Positions 32,964 to 40,774 of a DNA stretch of 64,000 bases are shown here, in pieces (positions within the stretch are counted from its first letter, which is position 1; every line of letters begins with the position of its first letter). The notes beneath the pieces were generated by a model that saw nothing but the letters and a program-made list of their open reading frames with translations, was not told the origin of the DNA and ran no database searches. Position numbers and translations under genes: made by a program. This DNA is from a bacterium (GTDB lineage: Bacteria > Hydrothermota > UBA3073 > JACQXS01 > JAQTXJ01), in assembly GCA_028716385.1 (NCBI GenBank), contig JAQUPX010000006.1:1-64000 (forward strand), given 5' to 3'.

Positions 32964-34692
32964 ATTTCACAAATATTTTCTCAATATCTTTTAGTTCAAT
33001 CACCACTACGGGATTTCTTATTTTCCAATCCTCCAACGCCTGAGGATGAACTTCCCCTATAATACCAACGATTTTATTATTTACTAAAATATTTGCTGCC
33101 CTGCCTTTAATAAATGAAGGATGTTCTATTTTTTGTAGATTGTTGCTATATATACCATCTATATCTTTTTTGCTTCCGCTTTGTTCTGAATCAGGAAGAG
33201 AATAATATAATATTATATCAAGAACGCTATGCAAGTCAGAGAAACTTGCCTCAGGGTAAGATATTAAAGCAGTAAGATTAACGATAGTCCTGCTCCCATA
33301 ATTTACGGTTGAATCAGCAACTACTACTTCTCCTATTTCGAATATTTTATGAGGGTAAACGGATTTAGAAGACACAGACTCAACGGATAAAAGAGAAGGG
33401 ACAATAGAATTTCGCAAGACAGAGTAAGTATCAGAAACGGGGTTTTCTATTTCAATTATAGATTCCGAAGGCTCCGTATTCCCTAACATTTGATTTTTTG
33501 AAGTAAGTATGTTTGAAACTATTTCTTCAAACCCGGCACCAATCATAAGTTTTCTTAGTTTCTGTATAATAGGTTCTACAGATGTCGTTTTCCCCACAGT
33601 AAATTCATCTAATTCTGCCGGTTCAAAATTATTGTATCCATATCTGATTGCAAAATCTTCTATCACATCAACAGGATGCATTATGTCCCGACGATATGAC
33701 GGGGGCGTTATCGCAAACTGTTCGCCTGAGAAAGTTGTTTCGTATCCACTTTTATCTAATTCCTCTATAATTTTTGTTGCTTCTAATTTTAATCCTAATA
33801 ATTTTTCAAAATCGGTTTTATTGATTTTTATTTCTTCTTTAAAGTCATACGGGGAAACAACGTTTTTGCCGAATTTCGTATCATACGGATATTTCACTTC
33901 TACCGGGATAATCTCTGCGCCCCTGTCTTTTAAGTTTTGGGCAATGATATTTGCAATAAGTAATACCTGTTCAATATTATTACCCGTAACATCACAAAAC
34001 AAATTTACATTTCCTGCCTGAACCCTGCCAACAGAGTTAGAATTTATAATTGGCGGGAAAGATAAAACGTTTCCCTTGCTGTCTTCCAATAATGGATATT
34101 TAGAAAAGTCTTTTAAAATATAAGCGTACTCTTTGCCTTTTGGATGAAGTTCCAGTATCTCTTTTAAAGTAATTTCCCTGTCAAATTCAAGCGGGACAAA
34201 CTTTTTTTCTTCCGGAGAAATTGCTTTATAATAAACAGGAAATGTTATCTCTTCGGCATTATATATACCTATGGAAATATTCTTTCTATTTCGTCCATAA
34301 TTGTCTGCAAGTTTTTCCTGCGTTTGGATAAGTTGCGCCAATCCATCTTCGGTAAGAGATAATCCTTTTACTAAAAACCCTCCAATATAAGGTCTTATAT
34401 TCCGTAATTGCGTATCTACAATTATTTCATTATCTGTTTTTTCAGTCTTGGATTTTGTTAGAGGATTTTGATATTTGATATTTGATATTTGATATTTAAT
34501 TTCCCTTGCTATACCCTCTGCACAAAGCAAGTCAGGTCTATTGGTATCATCCAAATCTATTTTTAATTCATCCCCGTTGGTTTCTTTTAATTCTCCTTTA
34601 ACGGAGTGTAATAACGTTCCCAATTCGGCAACGGATAAAGTCTTTTTTAATAAAGATTCTAAATCTTTTTTTGAAATAGTAATGCCTGCCAT
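32962..34692 (-). CDS. pheT: Phenylalanine-tRNA ligase beta subunit, archaeal-type
   Basis: A 576-residue PheRS beta subunit of the short archaeal/eukaryotic kind: it starts with the B1-like domain ('GITISKKDLESLLKKTLSVAELGTLLHSVKGELKE...IDLDDTNRPDLLCAEGIAREI'), lacks the N-terminal EMAP/tRNA-binding and C-terminal ferredoxin-like anticodon domains of the ~800-residue bacterial form, and ends in the catalytic-like domain. The B5 domain is seen around 'TPPSYRRDIMHPVDVIEDFAIRYGYNNFEP'. A repeated 'KYQISNIKYQ' segment near residue 70 is encoded by a simple DNA repeat. It abuts pheS with no gap. Confidence 0.93.
   Translation of the reverse strand: MAGITISKKDLESLLKKTLSVAELGTLLHSVKGELKETNGDELKIDLDDTNRPDLLCAEGIAREIKYQISNIKYQNPLTKSKTEKTDNEIIVDTQLRNIRPYIGGFLVKGLSLTEDGLAQLIQTQEKLADNYGRNRKNISIGIYNAEEITFPVYYKAISPEEKKFVPLEFDREITLKEILELHPKGKEYAYILKDFSKYPLLEDSKGNVLSFPPIINSNSVGRVQAGNVNLFCDVTGNNIEQVLLIANIIAQNLKDRGAEIIPVEVKYPYDTKFGKNVVSPYDFKEEIKINKTDFEKLLGLKLEATKIIEELDKSGYETTFSGEQFAITPPSYRRDIMHPVDVIEDFAIRYGYNNFEPAELDEFTVGKTTSVEPIIQKLRKLMIGAGFEEIVSNILTSKNQMLGNTEPSESIIEIENPVSDTYSVLRNSIVPSLLSVESVSSKSVYPHKIFEIGEVVVADSTVNYGSRTIVNLTALISYPEASFSDLHSVLDIILYYSLPDSEQSGSKKDIDGIYSNNLQKIEHPSFIKGRAANILVNNKIVGIIGEVHPQALEDWKIRNPVVVIELKDIEKIFVK
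34467..34498. repeat. Simple repeat (GATATTT)n inside pheT
   Basis: Four consecutive 7-bp TTTGATA units plus a partial one encode 'KYQISNIKYQN', a segment linking two parts of the N-terminal domain. This looks like an in-frame microsatellite expansion. Confidence 0.75.
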
Positions 34693-36204
34693 TTATGTAT
34701 TGACATACCTCATTGTCTCCAAATCTCTGGAAAAGAAATCCCTGATATCATTAATTTTTAAAGCCATCATTGCCATTCTATCCAATCCCAATCCCCATGC
34801 AATTACCGGAACTTTAACGCCAAGCGGAGCGGTAACTTCGGGTCTGAATATTCCTGCGCCTCCAAGTTCCACCCAGCCAAGTGTAGGATGTTTTGCATAC
34901 AAAGAAGCGGACGGTTCCGTGAACGGAAAATAACTCGGCGTAAACTTGACTTCTTTTGCGCAGGCAAGTTCGCTTGCAAACAATTTTAATAATCCAAGCA
35001 GACTCCTGAAATTAATTGATTCACTTAATACGATACCATCCAGTTGTAAGAAATCAGGCGCGTGCGTGGAATCTACATCATCTGGTCTGAAACACCTTGC
35101 AATCGTAAAATATTTACCCGGCGGTTCAGGATGTTCCGCAAGAGCGCGGGCAGACATTACAGTCCCCTGACTCCGTAAAATCAGCCGTTTGGTTTGTTGA
35201 TTATCAAATTCGTAACCCCAGCCTTTTGAACCTGTTTCGCCGCCATTTTTATGAACTTTTGACACGTTATTTATAAACTTTTCTTCTTCTTTTATAGTTT
35301 TTGCATACCTCGGAGACTTTACAAAATAAACTCCGTGGACATCACGTGCAGGATGAGACTGCGGCATAAAAAGAGCATCCAGATTCCAGAATTCCGTTTC
35401 CACAATTCCTCCTCTGGTTTCACAAAATCCCATACTCAGAAGCTTTGCTCTTACTTCGTTAATAAATTCCGCATAAGGATGAGGTCTACCGATTAAGATT
35501 CGTCTTGGCTTGATATCAAAACTAAACTCCCTGAAATGTTTTGTTCGCCACGAACCGTCTTTAAGCATTTCAGGAGTAAGCTGGGTAATTTCGTCCTTAG
35601 AAAAATCTTTTTTTTGCACGACTTCCCAAACTTTTTTACCTTGTTCGGTCAATTTTATTAGGTAAGTAGTTTCTTTCGTAAGGTCAAAAATATTTCTCGT
35701 TTTCCCGCGTTCCTTGTAGCGTTCATTTACAAGGGATTTTTTTAACTCGTCCAACTCATCAAACAAAAGGCTATTATTGGCATCTTTTATTAAGCTTTGC
35801 AAGACTTCTATTTTCCCGGAACAACCGCCGTCAGCCTCGTTAAGAACAAGAACCCCGCCTGTTTGTATCTCAATAATATTATAAGATTTCAAAAACTTTA
35901 TAGCGTCTTTCTTTTCTTCGACATCTAAAAAATCAATGTCGGTTATTTTTACCGATTGTTTTTCCTTGATGAAATCTATCACTTTTTTCTCGGGAGTCCC
36001 TTCCAAATATTTCTTGCCCAATTCGGTTAAATACACGGTGGTTTTTACCTGAGGGGTTATTTCTATTATCTGTTTGAGTTGCAGCCAACTCGCCGGCCCC
36101 TGGTTCTCCGATGCAATACAAACTTCTTCATCACTACTTTTTATGTTTTCTTTTAGTAGTTTAATTTCCAGAGGATGCAATTCGTTTAATAGATTTTCTA
36201 ACAT
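34693..36204 (-). CDS. pheS: Phenylalanine-tRNA ligase alpha subunit, archaeal-type
   Basis: A 503-residue alpha subunit whose N-terminal ~200 residues form winged-helix modules ('LHPLEIKLLKENIKSSDEEVCIAS', 'TVYLTELGKKYLEGTPEKKVIDFIKEKQSVKITDIDFLDVEEKKDAIKFLKSYNII'), as in archaeal and eukaryotic PheS, in place of the bacterial coiled coil. The class II core follows: motif 2 region 'LILRSQGTVMSARALAEHPEPPGKYFTIARCFRPDDVDSTHAPDFLQLDGIVL' and motif 3 'VIAWGLGLDRMAMMAL'. It charges tRNA-Phe together with PheT. TATAAT lies 4 nt upstream of the ATG with no ribosome binding site, so the mRNA may be leaderless. Confidence 0.95.
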   Translation of the reverse strand: MLENLLNELHPLEIKLLKENIKSSDEEVCIASENQGPASWLQLKQIIEITPQVKTTVYLTELGKKYLEGTPEKKVIDFIKEKQSVKITDIDFLDVEEKKDAIKFLKSYNIIEIQTGGVLVLNEADGGCSGKIEVLQSLIKDANNSLLFDELDELKKSLVNERYKERGKTRNIFDLTKETTYLIKLTEQGKKVWEVVQKKDFSKDEITQLTPEMLKDGSWRTKHFREFSFDIKPRRILIGRPHPYAEFINEVRAKLLSMGFCETRGGIVETEFWNLDALFMPQSHPARDVHGVYFVKSPRYAKTIKEEEKFINNVSKVHKNGGETGSKGWGYEFDNQQTKRLILRSQGTVMSARALAEHPEPPGKYFTIARCFRPDDVDSTHAPDFLQLDGIVLSESINFRSLLGLLKLFASELACAKEVKFTPSYFPFTEPSASLYAKHPTLGWVELGGAGIFRPEVTAPLGVKVPVIAWGLGLDRMAMMALKINDIRDFFSRDLETMRYVNT

Positions 36205-36303
36205 ATAAATTATAATGCTAAAAAGTTTATCGGGTAAGAAACATCCAAATAATCGTAACTATTCTTTCTTGCTCTATAACGACATTCTAAAAATTAATAA
36301 TGT

Positions 36304-38142
36304 TTATCTTATGACGGTTATTTTTTTGTTTTCCTTTGTCCCGTTTGTTTTTAATTGACAGAAATAGATTCCGTTTTTGACATTTACTCCCCTGTCATCT
36401 TTTCCATTCCATTTAACGCTATAGTTTCCTGCGGTTTCCATTTTATTAATAAGGGTACGAACGACTCGTCCTTGTATGTCATAAACGGCAAGCGTTACCT
36501 TTGTATTATTTGACAAAGAGTATTGAATGAGAGTCCCTTTTGTAAATGGGTTCGGGTAGTTGTTTAGTGTCGGAATATTTTTCGACAAAGAATTGTTTTC
36601 TTCTACGCCAATATCATTTTCATTAATTCCATCGTCAATTTGCCATAATCTAGGTATTTCATAATCTGATACCCATAGGTTTGCGCCATCATGGCAAATT
36701 CCTTCTAGAAAATTTTCCGGATGTAAAAATTCTTGAACCAATATCGCAGTATCCCCGGAAACATCCAATTGATTTATGTCGTTATCCGTATTGTCATTCA
36801 CCCACAAATGCCCCGTTGTATGCTCGGGGACCCAAACCATATCCATTCCCCAGCTTATTAAACTACCTGTAGATACGCTATCTATAACAACGCAAGAAGT
36901 ATTCATTTTGTATAATAAACCGCTGCCGGCGCCGCCTAACCATAAATATTGTCCATCCCATGCTATACCTCTTGGGGAAGAATGTGGAGAAGCAAAAGAA
37001 TCAATAACAGTTCCCGTACATGTGAGATGGTATATCATATTGCTCGGATTAAACCTTACAATCCATAAATCACTCCCGTCAAAAGTAATGCCCAAAACAT
37101 ATCCCGTAAAAGGAAGCGTAAATTGTGAATATACGGTTCCGTCGGTTGAATCTACTTTATAAAGAATGGCGTTTGAATCAGAATCAGTAGCCTGGTGTAA
37201 AACGTAAATAGTATCTCTAACCCATGCTATTCCCATTATCATAGTATCTTCGGGAGCAGGGATAGTTCTGATAGTATCCCCGGCTGTAGCTGAACTTTCC
37301 ACAATTCCATCATCAATTTGCCATAATCTCGGTATTTGAAAATCGGATACCCATAAGTTCGTCCCATCATGACAAACCCCTTCCAGGTAAGCTTTCGGAT
37401 GTAGAATTTGCTGAACAAGTATCGCAGTATCCCCGGAAACATCCAATTGATTTATGTCGTTATCCGTATTGTCATTCACCCACAAATGACCTGTTGTGTG
37501 CTTGGCAACCCAGACCATATCCATTCCCCAGCTTATTAAACTACCTGTAGATACGCTATCTATAACAACGCAAGAAGTATTCATTTTGTATAATAAACCG
37601 CTGCCGGCGCCGCCTAACCATAAATATTGTCCATCCCATGCTATACCTCTTGGGGAAGAATGTGGAGAAGCAAAAGAATCAATAACAGTTCCCGTACATG
37701 TGAGATGGTATATCATATTGCTCGGGTTAAATCTTACAATCCATAAGTTATTTCCATCAAAAGTAATACCAAGGACATATCCTGTAAAAGGAAGTGTAAA
37801 TTGTGAATATACGGTTCCATTATCCGGGTCTATTTTATAAAGAATGGCGTTTGAATCAGAATCAGTAGCCTGGTGTAAAACGTACATCGTGTCGTTAACC
37901 CATGCTATTCCCATTATCATAGTATCTTCGGGAGTAGGTATAGACCTTATAGTATCTCCAACTGCAAAAGGAGAATATCTATCTTCCGCTCCACTTGATA
38001 TTAACCTCTTTGCAACATTTTCTCTTTTAATCTTGGATTGGGTAACATCTGACTTAGACGCAGAGCCACCGCCCGGCGAAGCATTCGACATTGTGCTGAA
38101 AAAACTTACTAATACGACCGCGAAAAGAAACTTTTTTACCAT
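36304..38142 (-). CDS. Exported beta-propeller-like protein with near-identical internal duplication and sorting domain
   Basis: A 612-residue protein: signal peptide ('KKFLFAVVLVSFFSTMSNA'), two 226-residue repeats starting at 'GDTIRSIPTPEDTMIMGIAWV' and 'GDTIRTIPAPEDTMIMGIAWV', and a canonical sorting domain ('NYPNPFTKGTLIQYSLSNNTKVTLAVYDIQGRVVRTLI...WNGKDDRGVNVKNGIYFCQL'). Each repeat has NHL/YVTN-like blades ('GITFDGNNLWIVRFNPSNMIYHL', 'GIAWDGQYLWLGGAGSGLLYKM'), so two copies probably close one or two propellers. The repeats are almost identical at DNA level. Ligand unknown; surface-exposed by inference. Confidence 0.85.
   Translation of the reverse strand: MVKKFLFAVVLVSFFSTMSNASPGGGSASKSDVTQSKIKRENVAKRLISSGAEDRYSPFAVGDTIRSIPTPEDTMIMGIAWVNDTMYVLHQATDSDSNAILYKIDPDNGTVYSQFTLPFTGYVLGITFDGNNLWIVRFNPSNMIYHLTCTGTVIDSFASPHSSPRGIAWDGQYLWLGGAGSGLLYKMNTSCVVIDSVSTGSLISWGMDMVWVAKHTTGHLWVNDNTDNDINQLDVSGDTAILVQQILHPKAYLEGVCHDGTNLWVSDFQIPRLWQIDDGIVESSATAGDTIRTIPAPEDTMIMGIAWVRDTIYVLHQATDSDSNAILYKVDSTDGTVYSQFTLPFTGYVLGITFDGSDLWIVRFNPSNMIYHLTCTGTVIDSFASPHSSPRGIAWDGQYLWLGGAGSGLLYKMNTSCVVIDSVSTGSLISWGMDMVWVPEHTTGHLWVNDNTDNDINQLDVSGDTAILVQEFLHPENFLEGICHDGANLWVSDYEIPRLWQIDDGINENDIGVEENNSLSKNIPTLNNYPNPFTKGTLIQYSLSNNTKVTLAVYDIQGRVVRTLINKMETAGNYSVKWNGKDDRGVNVKNGIYFCQLKTNGTKENKKITVIR
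36620..37976. repeat. 678-bp tandem duplication inside an exported-protein gene
   Basis: For example ATCCAATTGATTTATGTCG occurs at 36763 and again at 37441, an offset of 678 bp. Long stretches of both copies are identical, including synonymous sites, so the duplication is recent or is kept uniform by gene conversion. Ends are approximate. Confidence 0.88.
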
Positions 38143-38278
38143 TGTTCCCCCCTTTTCTCTTTATTGCTAAAATATGTTTTTAATCTATCTCTTTAATTGC
38201 TAAAAGTCAAATCCTTTTTGAACTATGTTGAAACATTCCTTAAAAAATCATTGACTAAATAGAAAAACTCAATATTTT

Positions 38279-38467
38279 ATGAATATGAATAATCGCCCGT
38301 TATTTGGGAGAAACCCTACTCTTATGAACACAAACAACCGTCAATTATTTCAGAAGAAACCTATAAAACCCAATACTGTGCCTATGCTTCTAGGAATAGC
38401 TGTTTTCTTCTTTCTATTTTTTATCGCCCGTAAATTTCTGTTAAAAATGATAACCCTGCAACAATGA
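38279..38467 (+). CDS. Small single-helix membrane protein upstream of trpS
   Basis: A 62-residue protein with an Asn/Arg-rich N-terminus containing a repeated 'NNRPLFGRNPTLMNTNNRQLFQKKP' motif and one membrane helix ('TVPMLLGIAVFFFLFFIARKFLL'). Its TGA stop overlaps the trpS ATG (ATGA), supporting real translation. Start could also be ATG 38285. Not recognised. Confidence 0.6.
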   Translation: MNMNNRPLFGRNPTLMNTNNRQLFQKKPIKPNTVPMLLGIAVFFFLFFIARKFLLKMITLQQ

Positions 38468-39477
38468 AAAGAATTTTATCCGGGAGTAGACCAACGGGTA
38501 GAACCCATATCGGCCACTTATTCGGCGCGCTTTCAAACTGGGCAAAACTGCAAGACACTTACGAATGCTTTTTTGAAGTAGCCGATATTCACGCGCTAAC
38601 TACAAGTATAAACAAAGAAGAGATGCGACCGGTAATTCGCGAACTTGTCGCTGATTGGATTGCTTGCGGAATTGACCCTAAAAAATCTACACTGTTTATT
38701 CAATCTCTTGTGCCTCAACATTCCGAACTGCATTTGTTCTTGTCAATGATTATGCCCGTAAACTGGCTAAAACAAAATCCGACACTTAAAGACAGAATGA
38801 GAAATTATGCTCCTCCAACTAAAGAAGACACAACTACTACAGAAATAACGGAAGACTTATATTCAAATTTGAATTATGGTTTGTTAGGTTATCCCGTTTT
38901 GCAGGCGGCGGATATACTCATTTACAAAGCGAATGCCGTTCCCGTTGGCGAAGACCAACTTCCTCATATAGAGATGACAAGAGAAATCGCCCGCAAATTT
39001 AACAACGCTTACGGGAATATATTTCCCGAACCCGAATCTATAGTTAATACCACTACAAGAGTTCCCGGGCTGGATGGAAGGAAAATGTCAAAGTCATTAA
39101 ACAATACAATTACCATAGATGAATCTTTTGAATCTATTAAATCTAAAATATCTCAGGCATTTACCGACCCCCTGAAAATCCGTAAAACTGACCCGGGGCA
39201 TACGGATGGCTGTATTGTTTTTGCTTATCATAAACTCATAAACTCAGAAGCTATTCCCTTGATAAAAAAAGAATGCGAAGAAGGAACGCGTGGATGCGTA
39301 AGCTGTAAAGCTGAATGTTCTGGAGCAATGAATAAATTCATTGAACCATTCAGAGAAAAAAGAGCGCAGATAAACATAAACGATATAGACAATATTCTTG
39401 AAGAAGGTTCAAAGAAAGCAAAAGAAGTTGCAAGCGCTACTATAAAGGAAATAAAAGAAGCGATGAAGTTGTGGTAA
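38464..39477 (+). CDS. trpS: Tryptophan-tRNA ligase
   Basis: A 337-residue class Ic synthetase that charges tRNA-Trp. It shows the HIGH motif in 'SGSRPTGRTHIGHLFGALSNW', the 'YPVLQAADILIYKANAVPVGEDQLPHIEMTREIARKFN' segment typical of bacterial TrpRS, and the KMSKS loop 'GLDGRKMSKSLNNTI'. Also 'GCVSCKAECSGAMNKFIEPFREKRA', the C-terminal region found in most bacterial TrpRS. Length is normal. Confidence 0.96.
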   Translation: MKRILSGSRPTGRTHIGHLFGALSNWAKLQDTYECFFEVADIHALTTSINKEEMRPVIRELVADWIACGIDPKKSTLFIQSLVPQHSELHLFLSMIMPVNWLKQNPTLKDRMRNYAPPTKEDTTTTEITEDLYSNLNYGLLGYPVLQAADILIYKANAVPVGEDQLPHIEMTREIARKFNNAYGNIFPEPESIVNTTTRVPGLDGRKMSKSLNNTITIDESFESIKSKISQAFTDPLKIRKTDPGHTDGCIVFAYHKLINSEAIPLIKKECEEGTRGCVSCKAECSGAMNKFIEPFREKRAQININDIDNILEEGSKKAKEVASATIKEIKEAMKLW

Positions 39478-39486
39478 CCTCAAAAA

Positions 39487-39730
39487 TTAGGACGCAGATA
39501 AACGCAGATAACAAAAAGATTAACAAGAACTACAAACAAATAACAAATACAAAAAGGATTAAAAATTTTAGACAAGATTAACAGGATAAAAGATTAAATA
39601 AAGAACAAATTTATAGCCACGGATAACAAACACGGATTTGCACGGATTAAAGAAAACAGTTTAGAGTGAAAGAATAACAAAAACAAAAAACGGAAAAGAT
39701 TTTAATAAATCCTGATAATCTGCGTCCTAA
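39487..39730. mobile_element. MITE-like non-coding element with 13-bp inverted ends
   Basis: TTAGGACGCAGAT at 39487-39499 and ATCTGCGTCCTAA at 39718-39730 are perfect inverted copies bounding 244 bp with no gene. A5 tracts flank both ends and could be a target duplication. The inside contains short sub-repeats ('ACGCAGATAA', 'CACGGAT'). Confidence 0.5.
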
Positions 39731-39751
39731 AAAAGTTTTTTTTAATAAAAT

Positions 39752-40774
39752 ATGTTAATAAAAGATTTTTCTTATGCGTTACCTGAGTCTCTTATTGCAC
39801 AGTATCCTGCCAAACGAGGAGAATCACGATTATTAGTCCTGCATAAAGATACGGGCAAGATTGAGCATAAAACTTTCCCCGAAATAATAGAATATCTTAA
39901 CAACGGAGACGTGCTTGTTCTGAACGAAACCAAAGTTATGCCGGCTCGTCTTATCGGTAAGCGAATAGATACGGGTGGTAAAGTAGAAATACTATTAACG
40001 AGCAAGACATCGGAATCCTGCTGGGCTTTCATAGGCAAACCAAACCGTTCAATGAAACCGGGAGTTAAAATTGAGTTCACTTCCGATTTCAGCGGAGAAA
40101 TAATTTCCGCAAATAATAAGATACTCTTTAAGTTTTCTCCCACAGATAATTTCGAACTTAAGCTTAACAAATATGGCAGGATGCCTCTTCCGCCTTATAT
40201 AAAGAGAGAGGCTTTTTCCGAAGACAAAACGACTTATCAAACGGTCTACGCAAAAACGGAAGGCGCCTGTGCCGCGCCCACTGCAGGGTTACATTTCACG
40301 GAATCCCTATTAAATAAAATAGAAACAAAAGGAATAAACATAGCAAAGATTTTATTGCATACCGGTTTAGGTAGTTTCAAACCCATACGGTGTGAAAACA
40401 TAGAAGAACATAAAATGATGTCGGAATACTACCGGATTTCGGAGCAATCCGCGGATAAAATTAACTCCGTTAATACCGGTTCTGTAATCGCGGTAGGAAC
40501 GACTAGCGTAAGGACTCTCGAAAGTATGGGAGAATTAAGAGACGGCAAAAAGCACTTGAAATCAGGAGAAGGCTGGACAGATAAATTTATATATCCCGGT
40601 TATAAATTTCAAATAGTAGATAAATTAGTTACAAATTTTCATCTCCCGGAATCTTCCTTGTTTTTGCTTGTCTGCGCTTTCGCAGGACAAAAAGTAATAC
40701 AGGAAGCATACAAACAAGCTATAGATAAAAAATACAGATTCTATTCCTACGGCGACGCAATGCTTATATTATGA
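39752..40774 (+). CDS. queA: S-adenosylmethionine:tRNA ribosyltransferase-isomerase
   Basis: A 340-residue QueA, which moves the ribosyl group of AdoMet to preQ1-modified tRNA in queuosine synthesis. Family motifs: 'LPESLIAQYPAKRGESRLLVL', 'VLVLNETKVMPARLIGKR', 'YQTVYAKTEGACAAPTAGLHFTESLL', 'HTGLGSFKPI', 'VIAVGTTSVRTLES', 'NFHLPESSLFLLVCAFAG'. Length is typical. The gene converges on the DUF2723 gene and the two overlap by six bases at their 3' ends. Confidence 0.97.
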   Translation: MLIKDFSYALPESLIAQYPAKRGESRLLVLHKDTGKIEHKTFPEIIEYLNNGDVLVLNETKVMPARLIGKRIDTGGKVEILLTSKTSESCWAFIGKPNRSMKPGVKIEFTSDFSGEIISANNKILFKFSPTDNFELKLNKYGRMPLPPYIKREAFSEDKTTYQTVYAKTEGACAAPTAGLHFTESLLNKIETKGINIAKILLHTGLGSFKPIRCENIEEHKMMSEYYRISEQSADKINSVNTGSVIAVGTTSVRTLESMGELRDGKKHLKSGEGWTDKFIYPGYKFQIVDKLVTNFHLPESSLFLLVCAFAGQKVIQEAYKQAIDKKYRFYSYGDAMLIL

